Source: an uncultured Cellulophaga sp.
Lineage (GTDB): Bacteria; Bacteroidota; Bacteroidia; Flavobacteriales; Flavobacteriaceae
DNA length: 64,000 bases
Direction: 5' to 3'
Assembly: GCA_947496695.1 (NCBI GenBank)
Contig: CANMEI010000001.1
Location: forward strand, 62,001 to 126,000
Position 1 is the first letter of the stretch. Every line of letters starts with the position of its first letter. The notes under the pieces were generated by a model that saw only the letters and a program-made list of their open reading frames with translations, was not told where the DNA came from and did no database searches. This document shows positions 17,609-26,780 of the stretch, one piece after another. The position numbers and the translations under genes were made by a program.

Positions 17609-18295
17609 ATGAAAAAGAAATTTATTTTACCATTAGCAATTTTATTAATTGGTAGCGCCAGTACATTGAATGCTCAAAAATTAAAGAAATTTGGCAGTTC
17701 TACGGAGAAAAAAGTTGGCCCAAAAACAATTAAAGTTCCTTATACTGATGTTATTTCATACTTAGGCTATGCATCTCCAGGAAATGAAGATGCTGTTGTT
17801 GACAACAAAAAATTCTATTACATATATGTTTGGGTGCCTTTAGCTGCTCCAGAATTAGGTGTAAGAATGGTTTCTCCAACAGATGGTAAAACAAAAGGCG
17901 CTATTGCTTCTCAAGCATATACAGACAATGCTAGTTCTGAAGATTATTTTGATACTTATATTACATTAGAACGTTCTGATATTATTTCAAAAGATAATAT
18001 TACTGAAGATGGAGCAAAAAATGCTAATTGGGTTATTTTAGAAAGAAACGATGATAGCTCCGAAATGCCTAAGCAACCAAGTGGACGTAGTTACAATTCA
18101 CTATTAAGATACAAGAGTGAAATGAGTAACCCTGAAAAAGCATTAACTTCCGGTTTATATAGAGTTGGATTTACTACATATAAAACAGGCGAGGTAAAAG
18201 GTACTTTTATGGCAGAAGTTGCTGCACCAATTAAATTACCAGGTGTTGTAATGGCTAAAACTATTGAAGAACTTAATGCTAAAATAGCAGAGTAA
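17609..18295 (+). CDS. LipL32-like secreted protein
   Basis: Homologue of LipL32, the major surface lipoprotein of pathogenic Leptospira. The 228-aa protein shares the ordered motifs SYLGYASPG, YYIYVWVP, GVRMVSPTDG, DTYITLERSDII, YNSLLRYK and, near the C-terminus, LYRVGFTTYKTGEVKGTF, each close to the Leptospira counterpart. The signal peptide ends at NAQ-K with no Cys, so this form should be cleaved by signal peptidase I and not lipidated. The Asp-rich calcium-binding loop of LipL32 is reduced to NDDSSE. The gene is monocistronic with its own promoter and terminator. Role unknown; in Leptospira and in a marine Pseudoalteromonas homologue, binding to extracellular matrix has been reported. 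Confidence 0.85.
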   Translation: MKKKFILPLAILLIGSASTLNAQKLKKFGSSTEKKVGPKTIKVPYTDVISYLGYASPGNEDAVVDNKKFYYIYVWVPLAAPELGVRMVSPTDGKTKGAIASQAYTDNASSEDYFDTYITLERSDIISKDNITEDGAKNANWVILERNDDSSEMPKQPSGRSYNSLLRYKSEMSNPEKALTSGLYRVGFTTYKTGEVKGTFMAEVAAPIKLPGVVMAKTIEELNAKIAE

Positions 18296-18310
18296 TTTTT
18301 AATTTATAGT

Positions 18311-18346
18311 ATAAAAAAGGGTTGTCAATTGACAACCCTTTTTTAT
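18311..18346. terminator. Bidirectional terminator, perfect 18-bp palindrome
   Basis: Arms 18311-18328 and 18329-18346, core GGGTTGTCAA/TTGACAACCC flanked by six A and six T. It serves the LipL32-like gene and the convergent rlmN, whose stop codon lies inside it. Confidence 0.9.
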
Positions 18347-19386
18347 GATTTATTCGCTAACTGCCCACAAGCAGCATCTATATCTTTACCTCTAGAACGC
18401 CTAACTGTAACCGCTATATTATATTTCTCTAATGTATTCACATACAAATCAATTGCAGTATTTGAAGCTTGTTGAAACTCACCATCATCAATAGGATTAT
18501 ACTCTATTAAATTTACTTTTGAAGGTGCAAACTTGCAAAATTCTACTAATGCATCAACATCTTTTTGAGTATCATTAATACCTTTCCAAACTACATATTC
18601 ATAAGTAATTCTACTTTTTGTTTTTGCATACCAATATTGTAATGACTGTCTTAAATCTGTCAAAGTAAAATTAGCATTAAAAGGCATAATAGAAGTCCGA
18701 ATTTCGTCAATAGCAGAATGTAATGAAACTGCCAGCTTAAACTTCACCTCATCATCAGCCATTTTACGTATCATTTTGGGAACTCCAGATGTTGAGACAA
18801 CTATGCGCTTAGGAGACATACCCAAACCTTCAGGAGAAGTGATTTTATCAATGGCCTTTAAAACATTGTTATAGTTCATAAGTGGTTCACCCATACCCAT
18901 AAAAACAATATTACTTAACGGTCGGTTAAAATATAAACGACTTTCATTATCTATGGCTACCACCTGATCATAAATCTCATCAGGATTTAAATTACGCATT
19001 CTTTTTAACCGTGATGTAGCACAAAACCTACAATCTAAACTACAACCCACTTGACTAGATACACAAGCTGTGGTTCTTGTTTTTGTAGGGATTAAAACAG
19101 ACTCCACTATTAAATCGTCATGTAAACGAACTGCATTTTTAATCGTACCATCATTACTGCGTTGCATTACATCAACCTTTATATGATTGATAACAAAATT
19201 TTTCTCTAACATATCTCTAGTCTCTTTAGAAATATTTGTCATCGAATCAAATGAGTGCGCGCCTTTTTGCCATAGCCATTCATAGACTTGGTTTCCTCTA
19301 AAGGCTTTATCTCCATTAGCAACAAAAAACTCTCGTAATTGCTCTTTGGTTAATGCTCGTATGTCTTTCTTTTTTATGGTTTCCAC
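18343..19386 (-). CDS. rlmN: 23S rRNA/tRNA adenine-C2 methyltransferase RlmN
   Basis: Radical SAM enzyme methylating A2503 of 23S rRNA and A37 of some tRNAs. 347 aa, with the 4Fe-4S motif CSLDCRFC (CxxxCxxC), the upstream RTTACVSSQVGCS segment, and the catalytic C-terminal Cys in IDAACGQL. It follows queA on the same strand, separated by a predicted terminator. Confidence 0.96.
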   Translation of the reverse strand: METIKKKDIRALTKEQLREFFVANGDKAFRGNQVYEWLWQKGAHSFDSMTNISKETRDMLEKNFVINHIKVDVMQRSNDGTIKNAVRLHDDLIVESVLIPTKTRTTACVSSQVGCSLDCRFCATSRLKRMRNLNPDEIYDQVVAIDNESRLYFNRPLSNIVFMGMGEPLMNYNNVLKAIDKITSPEGLGMSPKRIVVSTSGVPKMIRKMADDEVKFKLAVSLHSAIDEIRTSIMPFNANFTLTDLRQSLQYWYAKTKSRITYEYVVWKGINDTQKDVDALVEFCKFAPSKVNLIEYNPIDDGEFQQASNTAIDLYVNTLEKYNIAVTVRRSRGKDIDAACGQLANKS

Positions 19387-19407
19387 TACTTAAAGGTAAT
19401 TAAAAAT

Positions 19408-19444
19408 AAATCCCGCCAGCCTAAAATAAGCTAAAGCGGGATTT
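19408..19444 (-). terminator. Intrinsic terminator after queA
   Basis: AAATCCCGC (19408-19416) pairs with GCGGGATTT (19436-19444); on the minus strand the stem is followed by a T-rich tail before rlmN. Confidence 0.7.
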
Positions 19445-19466
19445 TTTATAATGAAATAAAGGTTTC

Positions 19467-20516
19467 TTATAGAATTAGCATAGCATCGCCGTAAGAGTAA
19501 AACTTATAACTCTCTAAAATCGCTTCTTTATATGCTTTTTTCATTAAATCGTGTCCCATAAATGCTGAGACCATCATTAACAATGTAGACTTTGGTAAGT
19601 GAAAGTTTGTCACCATACAGTTTGCTATACTAAAATCATAAGGAGGGAAAATAAATTTATTTGTCCAACCTTCATGAGTATTTAATGTATGTTGTGATGA
19701 AACTCCACTTTCTAAACCACGCATTACTGTTGTACCGATAGCACAAACTCTTTTCTTATTCTTTTTAGCGTTATTAACTATTTCAGTTGTTTTCTCATCA
19801 ATAATTAACTCTTCACTATCCATTTTATGTTTAGATAAATCTTCAACCTCTACTGGATTAAAAGTACCTAAACCAACATGTAGTGTAAGTTCTGCGAAGT
19901 CTATTCCTTTAATCTCTAAACGCTTTAATAAATGCTTAGAAAAGTGCAAACCTGCTGTTGGCGCTGCAACTGCTCCTTCATGTTTTGCATAGATTGTCTG
20001 GTAACGATCTGCATCTTCTGGCTCAGTTTCTCTTTTTATATATTTAGGTAATGGTGTATCACCTAATTCTTTTAATTTTCTTCTAAAATCAGTATAAGAA
20101 CCGTCGTATAGAAAGCGTAAAGTTCTACCTCTTGATGTTGTATTATCAATAACCTCAGCTACTAAAGTATCATCATCACCAAAATAAAGTTTATTCCCTA
20201 TACGTATTTTACGAGCTGGATCAACCAATACGTCCCAAAGGCGTTGCTCTTCGTTTAATTCTCTTAACAAAAATACTTCAATACGTGCTCCTGTTTTTTC
20301 TTTGTTTCCAAAAAGTCTAGCAGGGAAAACTTTAGTATTATTTAAAACCATTACATCACCTTCATCAAAATAATCGATCATGTCTTTAAACATTTTATGC
20401 TCGATTTTTCCAGTCTCTCTGTGAATAACCATTAGCTTAGACTCATCTCTGTTTTCAGCAGGGTACTCAGCTAAAAGTTCTTCAGGAAGCTCAAAATTAA
20501 ATCCGGATAATTTCAT
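19467..20516 (-). CDS. queA: S-adenosylmethionine:tRNA ribosyltransferase-isomerase QueA
   Basis: Transfers the ribosyl part of SAM to 7-aminomethyl-7-deazaguanine in tRNA, making epoxyqueuosine. 349 aa, normal length. Family motifs: [23 protein letters not shown] at the N-terminus, [36 protein letters not shown] and the C-terminal SYGDAMLIL. It has its own promoter (20549-20580). Confidence 0.97.
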   Translation of the reverse strand: MKLSGFNFELPEELLAEYPAENRDESKLMVIHRETGKIEHKMFKDMIDYFDEGDVMVLNNTKVFPARLFGNKEKTGARIEVFLLRELNEEQRLWDVLVDPARKIRIGNKLYFGDDDTLVAEVIDNTTSRGRTLRFLYDGSYTDFRRKLKELGDTPLPKYIKRETEPEDADRYQTIYAKHEGAVAAPTAGLHFSKHLLKRLEIKGIDFAELTLHVGLGTFNPVEVEDLSKHKMDSEELIIDEKTTEIVNNAKKNKKRVCAIGTTVMRGLESGVSSQHTLNTHEGWTNKFIFPPYDFSIANCMVTNFHLPKSTLLMMVSAFMGHDLMKKAYKEAILESYKFYSYGDAMLIL

Positions 20517-20548
20517 GTAATCTTCTTTTATTTTTGTTAATGCGGATG

Positions 20549-20580
20549 CAAAGATACAATCCTGAATAGGGCCTTGTCAA
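20549..20580 (-). promoter_or_regulatory. Predicted promoter of queA
   Basis: On the minus strand TTGAC begins at 20580 and TATCTTTG lies at 20556-20549, with 21 bp between TTG and TA. Both elements fit the Bacteroidota consensus; the -7 box is 33 nt before the start codon. Confidence 0.65.
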
Positions 20581-20663
20581 GTAAAACTACTTTTATATTT
20601 AAAAAAGACTCAAAAAAGAAGTTTTATAAACTTAAAATTACTATTTAAAGCTCTATTTAATTA

Positions 20664-21893
20664 TTAAATCTCTTTTACTCCTATATTCACTGTTTCCATA
20701 TCACTCCAAAAATCAGGGTATGATTTTGAAACTACACCTGCATCATTAATTATTATTGATGTTTTATAAGCAAGTGGCGCAAAGGCCATTGCCATTCTGT
20801 GATCATTATACGTGTCAATAGCTACATCTTTATTTATACTTGATGTAGGCTTGATTGTTAAAGTAGTATCAGTTACTGATATATTAGCACCTAATTTAGT
20901 TAACTCTGTGTTTAAAGCCTCTAACCTATCAGTTTCTTTAATTTTAAGAGTATGCAAACCTGTTAAATGACAACCCATACCCAAGCCAAAACATGTTACT
21001 GAAATAGTTTGTGCAATATCAGGCGCATTTGCCAAATCCCACTCTAAATTATCTGTTTTCGGGTTTTTAACTTTTTTAAGTATAACTGTATTTTCATTAA
21101 AAGTAGTCTCAACTCCAAACTCTCTATAAATAGTAGCTAATACACTATCACCCTGCAAACTATCTTCTTTATATGCTGATAATTTAATCTCAGAACCTAT
21201 TTCCGAAAGTGCCGCAATACTATAAGAATAAGATGCAGAACTCCAATCAGATTCCACCACCATATTCTTAGCTTCTACATCTTTTTTAGGAAAAACTTTT
21301 ATCGTATTCCCTTCAAAAGAATTTTCTATATCTATTTGAGACAATAACGAAAGTGTCATTTTTATATAAGGAACTGATGTGATTTTACCTATCAACTCAA
21401 TTTCCAATCCGTTTTCTAAACTCGGGGCATTTAATAGCAAAGCAGATATGTATTGACTACTAATATTTGCTGGCAAACTAACTTTATCTTTTGTTATTTT
21501 TCTTCCTGAAATTTTCAAAGGGGGATAACCCTCATTTTTTACATAACTGATTTCTGCTCCTAAACTTTTTAAAGCATCAACCAAAACACCTATTGGACGT
21601 TCAGTAGTTCTTTGTGAACCTGTTAAAACAATTTCTTTACCTTCATGCGTAGCAAAATATGCTGTTAAAAAACGCATTGCCGTACCCGCATGATGAATAT
21701 CTACCTCTCCGTTATTAACTTTTAAACCTTTTTCCATCACCTGAGCATCGTCAGAATTAGAAAGATTTTGTATACTCAAATTTGGATATAGTGCTTGTAA
21801 AAGTAATATTCTGTTTGATTCACTTTTAGAACCTGTAACTTTTATAGTTGCCTCTAATTTGTTGCTCTTAGGAGATGATAAATATAGTTTCAA
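20664..21893 (-). CDS. aroA: 3-phosphoshikimate 1-carboxyvinyltransferase (EPSP synthase)
   Basis: Sixth step of the shikimate pathway. 409 aa, slightly short for the family. Motifs: KVTGSKSESNRILLLQAL near the N-terminus, HAGTAMRFLTAYFA (binding of PEP and shikimate-3-P), TTERPIGVLVDAL, and the C-terminal KETDRLEALNTEL and YNDHRMAMAFAPLA. It lies downstream of the MazG-like gene with its own likely -7 box, on the same strand as the Phe/Tyr genes farther upstream. Confidence 0.95.
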   Translation of the reverse strand: MKLYLSSPKSNKLEATIKVTGSKSESNRILLLQALYPNLSIQNLSNSDDAQVMEKGLKVNNGEVDIHHAGTAMRFLTAYFATHEGKEIVLTGSQRTTERPIGVLVDALKSLGAEISYVKNEGYPPLKISGRKITKDKVSLPANISSQYISALLLNAPSLENGLEIELIGKITSVPYIKMTLSLLSQIDIENSFEGNTIKVFPKKDVEAKNMVVESDWSSASYSYSIAALSEIGSEIKLSAYKEDSLQGDSVLATIYREFGVETTFNENTVILKKVKNPKTDNLEWDLANAPDIAQTISVTCFGLGMGCHLTGLHTLKIKETDRLEALNTELTKLGANISVTDTTLTIKPTSSINKDVAIDTYNDHRMAMAFAPLAYKTSIIINDAGVVSKSYPDFWSDMETVNIGVKEI

Positions 21894-21937
21894 AGGAATG
21901 TATTTTATAAAATTTCTAATCAGAAAAAATTAAGCTA

Positions 21938-21945
21938 CAAAGATA
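21938..21945 (-). promoter_or_regulatory. Predicted -7 element of aroA
   Basis: The minus strand reads TATCTTTG (TAnnTTTG consensus) 45 nt before the aroA start, in the gap after the MazG-like gene. Confidence 0.45.
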
Positions 21946-21948
21946 GTA

Positions 21949-22275
21949 CTATTTTAATTTTTTATTGTTGTGATGCCTATCATGATCACGCTTTGTTTTA
22001 ATATCTAACTTTTTATCAAAAGCTTGTTGTAAATCTATTCCTGTTTGGTTTGCTAAACATAAAACAACAAACATTACATCTGCTAATTCTTCTCCTAGAT
22101 CTTTATTTTTATCAGATTCTTTTTCACTTTGTTCCCCATACCTACGAGCAATAATACGAGCAACCTCACCAACTTCTTCGGTTAATTGTGCCATATTCGT
22201 AAGTTCATTAAAGTAACGAACGCCATGTTCTTTTATCCAGTTATCTACTGCTTTTTGAGAATCAGAAATATTCAT
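21949..22275 (-). CDS. MazG-like nucleotide pyrophosphohydrolase
   Basis: 108-aa all-alpha NTP pyrophosphatase of the MazG/dUTPase-C superfamily, expected to hydrolyse (d)NTPs to monophosphates. The metal-binding motifs are visible: EEVGE (about residues 32-36) and EELADV (about 63-68). Such short forms usually house-clean non-canonical dNTPs. It starts 4 bp after the DUF3857 gene stop and belongs to the same transcription unit. Confidence 0.85.
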   Translation of the reverse strand: MNISDSQKAVDNWIKEHGVRYFNELTNMAQLTEEVGEVARIIARRYGEQSEKESDKNKDLGEELADVMFVVLCLANQTGIDLQQAFDKKLDIKTKRDHDRHHNNKKLK

Positions 22276-22279
22276 TTGA

Positions 22280-24307
22280 TTAAATTTTAGACAAAACTAC
22301 TTTTTCTGATTCTTTTTCTACCATAAGTCTGAAAAATTCTTTTAAAGCTTCATAATTAGTTGGGCTTATAATTGATCTATTCATTGAGCTACTAATTAAA
22401 ACATTCATAGAAGTTGAATTGCTGGTAATTTTATAAGTAAAAGCACCCATAGAATCTGGTAATGCTAAAGACAAAGGTTCTGGAGTAGATTCCACTTTAT
22501 ACCCTTCAGGCAATTTAATAAGGATTAATATCTTATCCGTCCATGGATATATAAAATCTATAGGGAAATTTCTACTTTCTAAAGTAAAAGGATTTTTAGT
22601 TATTGCTTTAAAAATAGCGGGTGAAAAATAAATTTTATCACCAATAATATCTGCCTGACTATCTACTTTAAATGAAAATGATTCTGAGATTGGTTTTCCA
22701 AGAGTTTTTTTATTTGTAACCGTATAATCTGAAATTTCCATCTGATTATACTTATTTTCCAGCTTTTCTAAGTAATCATTTTCACTAATTGCATTATTAT
22801 TATTTCGAAAGCTATATGCGTTATATTTATCATATGTATTTCTCATTTTTCCTTCTAGACTTCCATCAGAAAGCAAATTAGTTTGTATTATAACATTTTC
22901 TGTTGATAGATAGTTAACAGCTAACGGAATTTGAACAGACTCTCCATTATCCCCTATTAATCTCCCAAACCAATTCAAGTCTCTTTGAGGCAATAAATTA
23001 GGTTCTGAAAATTTATTAGTTGCATCTAACAAAATAATTTGATTATTTATTTTAGCAGATGCAATAACATAATTAAACCCTTCTCTTGTAGGAAACATTG
23101 GAACTCCATTATCCCTTGTACTAATTAGCACTGGATATGAGGTTACACCAATTTCTTTTAACATTGACACTAACATTAAATTAATATCAGCTACATTACC
23201 TGTTTGTTCTTTAAAAGCACTTTTAACACCTAAATCTGTATACTTACCATAGTTTCCATTCCAATTCATATATTGTTGGACGTAATTAAATATAGCATAA
23301 ACTTTCTTAATATCTGTAGAAGCCCCTTCTACAACATCAGGCAAAACATCTTTAAAATATCTAGTTTGAGATATTTGATTACCAAAATTAGGGCTATCGT
23401 ATATAGTTTTTGCAACTTTCTCCCAAGTTGTGGTGTAATTCTCTACTAATGAATATGGATATTTAATATACTGTAACTCATACTTTACTGCTCCACGATA
23501 ATTATTCATGTTATTTACATAAGGTTCTTCTTTTAAAGCGGAAACATCAGACATGTCAAATGTAGAGATGTTTGTAATAAAATCTAAAGTATTTGCTTGA
23601 TAAGAAACACTTGTGTTTGAGTATACTGAACCTGATCTTGTTTTATTTACAAAATTAATTTTACCTGAAGACTTTGATTTTTTAGGTGAAGTATTTAAAT
23701 ACCCTTTCACTCTTGGGTTAAATGAATAATACTCAGGAATTTCAACTTGTATAATTTGTTTTTTTATAGGGATATCATACTGCAAATCAATTTCGTCTAT
23801 ATTATACGAAAAAGGAGATTCATGTATGTACTTGTATTCAATTACAGAACCTTCTTTTACATTAGGCATTGTAAACTTTTCTTCAAAATAATAATCTGAA
23901 ACTTCCTCTTTAAAAGTTTCTGAAGATTTCAATTTTGATTCTACAATTTTACCACCTTCTAAATTGTATGTTGTTGCTTTTAGGCCTCTTAAAACTTCTT
24001 TTTCTGAACTTGAATTATCTCTATACAAAAGCTGATTAACAGTTGCATAATCAAACCCCTCTTTACTATATATTTTTATACGTTCATGTACTTCTGTAAT
24101 AACTCTAAAACCAGTAGACTCCATATAATCATAATACACATTATAATTTCTATACAAAACAGTAGCTACAGATGATGAATCTTTTATATTGTATTTTTCT
24201 TCAAGTTCTTCTTTTGATACTTTTCCAAACTTATAATCTTGAGAATTAGCGTAAAAAGTAATAACGAAAAATAATAAGAATACAAGTCTTATTTTAAAAT
24301 GATGCAT
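22280..24307 (-). CDS. DUF3857/transglutaminase-like protein with substituted catalytic residues
   Basis: 675-aa exported protein: signal peptide (cleavage near YANS-Q), N-terminal DUF3857 beta domain, central transglutaminase-like domain and C-terminal beta domain. At the place of the catalytic Cys the sequence reads TGNVADINLMLVSML (about residue 372, Ala instead of Cys), and the His position reads FNYVIAS (Asn instead of His). The protein is therefore probably a non-enzymatic paralogue of the gene upstream (24322-26241), which keeps both residues. The two are separated by 14 bp. Function unknown; periplasmic. Confidence 0.88.
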   Translation of the reverse strand: MHHFKIRLVFLLFFVITFYANSQDYKFGKVSKEELEEKYNIKDSSSVATVLYRNYNVYYDYMESTGFRVITEVHERIKIYSKEGFDYATVNQLLYRDNSSSEKEVLRGLKATTYNLEGGKIVESKLKSSETFKEEVSDYYFEEKFTMPNVKEGSVIEYKYIHESPFSYNIDEIDLQYDIPIKKQIIQVEIPEYYSFNPRVKGYLNTSPKKSKSSGKINFVNKTRSGSVYSNTSVSYQANTLDFITNISTFDMSDVSALKEEPYVNNMNNYRGAVKYELQYIKYPYSLVENYTTTWEKVAKTIYDSPNFGNQISQTRYFKDVLPDVVEGASTDIKKVYAIFNYVQQYMNWNGNYGKYTDLGVKSAFKEQTGNVADINLMLVSMLKEIGVTSYPVLISTRDNGVPMFPTREGFNYVIASAKINNQIILLDATNKFSEPNLLPQRDLNWFGRLIGDNGESVQIPLAVNYLSTENVIIQTNLLSDGSLEGKMRNTYDKYNAYSFRNNNNAISENDYLEKLENKYNQMEISDYTVTNKKTLGKPISESFSFKVDSQADIIGDKIYFSPAIFKAITKNPFTLESRNFPIDFIYPWTDKILILIKLPEGYKVESTPEPLSLALPDSMGAFTYKITSNSTSMNVLISSSMNRSIISPTNYEALKEFFRLMVEKESEKVVLSKI

Positions 24308-24321
24308 ATTTTGGTATTTTA

Positions 24322-26241
24322 TTAGTTGGTTGATTTATTTAATAAAACAATTTTAGAATTGTCTATTTGGGCTATTTTTTTTCTAAAGTTTCGATAAGCA
24401 TTATATTTTTCTTTAGAATACTCACCTTCTTTTATCAGTAGTTTTTTTTTATAGACTATAAAACTCTTAAGATCATCAACTTCAAAACTAACCATGTAAC
24501 TACCAAACTCACTTTCTATATTCTCTGCATTAGGTATAGCTTCAATTCTATAGTTTTTAGGAAGTTCAATTACGTATTCATCTTCATCAACAAAGCCTCT
24601 ATCTATTTTTAAAGGCAATGTTCTATTTCTATATCTTTTAGGAATATATTCATTTTTGTTAAATGGATTTACAGAAAATAATATTCTATCACCACTTTTT
24701 GTAGCATAATTTTGTGCAGATACAATAATATTTTCTTCAAATACTATGTTTTCTTTATCATTTTTAAAACTATAATTTTCAATATTTAAATTATTTATAT
24801 TACTCCAAGTTGCTGTATAATATTTATTTATTTCATCTGAATTATTATTCTCTAAATTAAAATGATGATCATATTGGATACCCTCGGTTTTTATTACAAC
24901 CTCTGCTTTTATTGAGTTGTTTTCTGAAATTGTATATTTAGCTTTAGTAGATTGATAATTTGTTTCATTTACGTAAGCCTCTGTATTTACTAACTCACCT
25001 CCATCTGGTTTAATAACTAAAACTTTTCTATCATCAGTAAAATCGCCAACAAAACCAAATGGATGAATTTGTGATGTACAATCTATCCAATAATATTTAT
25101 CATTATAGGGTATTGCTAATATTACATGATCACCTGCTGCTAAAGTGGGGAAATCTGTTTCAAAACTATTTTTTTCACTACCCGACTCAACATGAGTATA
25201 GTATGCTATTACCCCTACTTCATTTAATAATGCTTTAGTATAATTTGACAAGCCTTTACAGTCTCCGTATTTCACCCTATCAACTTCAATTGCACTTATA
25301 GGTTGCATGCCTCCAATACCTACTTGTAAACTTATATATCTTGTGTTATTTTGCACATATTGATATACAATTTTAGCTTTTTCTAAATCATCTTTAATAC
25401 CTTTCACTAAAGAGTGTAGTTTACTTTTAGTTGATTCAGTTAACTCATCTCTACCTTGAATTAAATTTGAATGCATCCATAAACCAACATCGTTCCACGT
25501 TTCTATTTTTCCAACATATCCTTCTAAATGAAAATTTACCAAACGTGGTAAAACTTTAGGAGCAATACTTTTAAAATCAGGGCTTAAAATCTCTTGATTT
25601 ATAGCTGGTATATTTATAGCTTCATATACTATGCTATTATCTATTTCTTTCTTTGAAATATTCAATGTATTAAAACTATATTCCTTTATTATAGGTTTTA
25701 AATCGGAACCGCTATAATTAATTGTATACTTACATTTTTCAGCACTTACCTGAAAACCGTCTAAAAAGTAAAACGAAGGAATATAACCTGTATTTTTAGT
25801 TTTGGTTTCTGAAATAAATTCAATAGTATAAGGATACTGTACAGGAGTATAATTTAAATACTGAACTCTAGAATCTGAATATAAAGTACCACCACTTACA
25901 GCACTTACATCTTCAAAATCTTTTTGTTTGTATTTATTAATTTCTTTTCCTAAATAATCGTAAACTACGGCTTGAATATTAGTGATTTTCTCAGAATCAT
26001 CATACCATTCCATAGCATTAACGTTTCTGTTACCCAGCTCATTCAAAACAGTAACCACTCTTTTTTTAGTAACTACCAACTCATTTATAGAATTAATATT
26101 TATTGTAGTTTCGTTTAATCTTACAACTGCATTTGCGTCTTGTATGAGTGATTTATTAATAATAAGCGATTGGTAATTTGATTCTTGAGAATATAAAGCA
26201 TGAAACAAAAGAAAGCATGCCAAAAAAGCAAATAAGCGCAT
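24322..26241 (-). CDS. DUF3857 and transglutaminase-like domain protein (catalytic residues intact)
   Basis: 639-aa exported protein with signal peptide (LFHALYSQ), a DUF3857 domain, a transglutaminase-like domain with the probable triad Cys (KYGDCKGLSNYTKALL, about residue 327), His (AAGDHVILAI, about 371) and Asp (YYWIDCTSQ, about 386), and a C-terminal beta domain. Related proteins are widespread in Bacteroidota without a known substrate; cysteine protease or peptide-processing activity is possible. First of the two tandem paralogues. Confidence 0.88.
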   Translation of the reverse strand: MRLFAFLACFLLFHALYSQESNYQSLIINKSLIQDANAVVRLNETTININSINELVVTKKRVVTVLNELGNRNVNAMEWYDDSEKITNIQAVVYDYLGKEINKYKQKDFEDVSAVSGGTLYSDSRVQYLNYTPVQYPYTIEFISETKTKNTGYIPSFYFLDGFQVSAEKCKYTINYSGSDLKPIIKEYSFNTLNISKKEIDNSIVYEAINIPAINQEILSPDFKSIAPKVLPRLVNFHLEGYVGKIETWNDVGLWMHSNLIQGRDELTESTKSKLHSLVKGIKDDLEKAKIVYQYVQNNTRYISLQVGIGGMQPISAIEVDRVKYGDCKGLSNYTKALLNEVGVIAYYTHVESGSEKNSFETDFPTLAAGDHVILAIPYNDKYYWIDCTSQIHPFGFVGDFTDDRKVLVIKPDGGELVNTEAYVNETNYQSTKAKYTISENNSIKAEVVIKTEGIQYDHHFNLENNNSDEINKYYTATWSNINNLNIENYSFKNDKENIVFEENIIVSAQNYATKSGDRILFSVNPFNKNEYIPKRYRNRTLPLKIDRGFVDEDEYVIELPKNYRIEAIPNAENIESEFGSYMVSFEVDDLKSFIVYKKKLLIKEGEYSKEKYNAYRNFRKKIAQIDNSKIVLLNKSTN

Positions 26242-26327
26242 TGGTTTTAAGTTGGTTTGGTTGATTGCACCAATCTAAAGCATTTTCTTACAAAAAACAA
26301 TAAGAAGATCTTTTTTATCGATAATCG

Positions 26328-26780
26328 TTACCCTTTATTCTTTGTATCGATAATAATGGTCACCGGGCCGTCATTTAATAAATCAACCTTCATATCTGCA
26401 CCAAAAAACCCTGTACCTATTTTTTTACCAAGATCTTTTTCCATCTGAGCTACAAATTGTTCATATAGTGGAATTGCAATGTCAGGTTTTGCTGCTTTTA
26501 TATATGATGGTCTATTTCCCTTTTTAGTAGTAGCATGCAATGTAAATTGGCTTACAACAATTGCATCACCCTGAATTCCCTGTAATGAATGGTTCATAAC
26601 ACCATCTTCATCATTAAAAATACGAAGATTTATTACTTTTCTTGACAACCATTCAATATCTTGAAGAGTATCAGTAGACTCTATTCCTAAAAGTAATAAA
26701 ATACCATTATCTATTGACGTAATTAATTTTTCATCAACTGTTACACTTGCTCTGCTAACTCTTTGTATTACCGCCCTCAC
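26328..26780 (-). CDS. dtd: D-aminoacyl-tRNA deacylase
   Basis: Frees tRNA from mischarged D-amino acids and glycine. 150 aa with the family motifs SQFTLHATTKKGNRPSY (about residues 79-95) and the C-terminal NDGPVTIIID, which carries the cross-subunit Gly-Pro loop. The start overlaps the rsgA stop by 4 bp (ATGA), so the two are coupled. Confidence 0.96.
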   Translation of the reverse strand: MRAVIQRVSRASVTVDEKLITSIDNGILLLLGIESTDTLQDIEWLSRKVINLRIFNDEDGVMNHSLQGIQGDAIVVSQFTLHATTKKGNRPSYIKAAKPDIAIPLYEQFVAQMEKDLGKKIGTGFFGADMKVDLLNDGPVTIIIDTKNKG

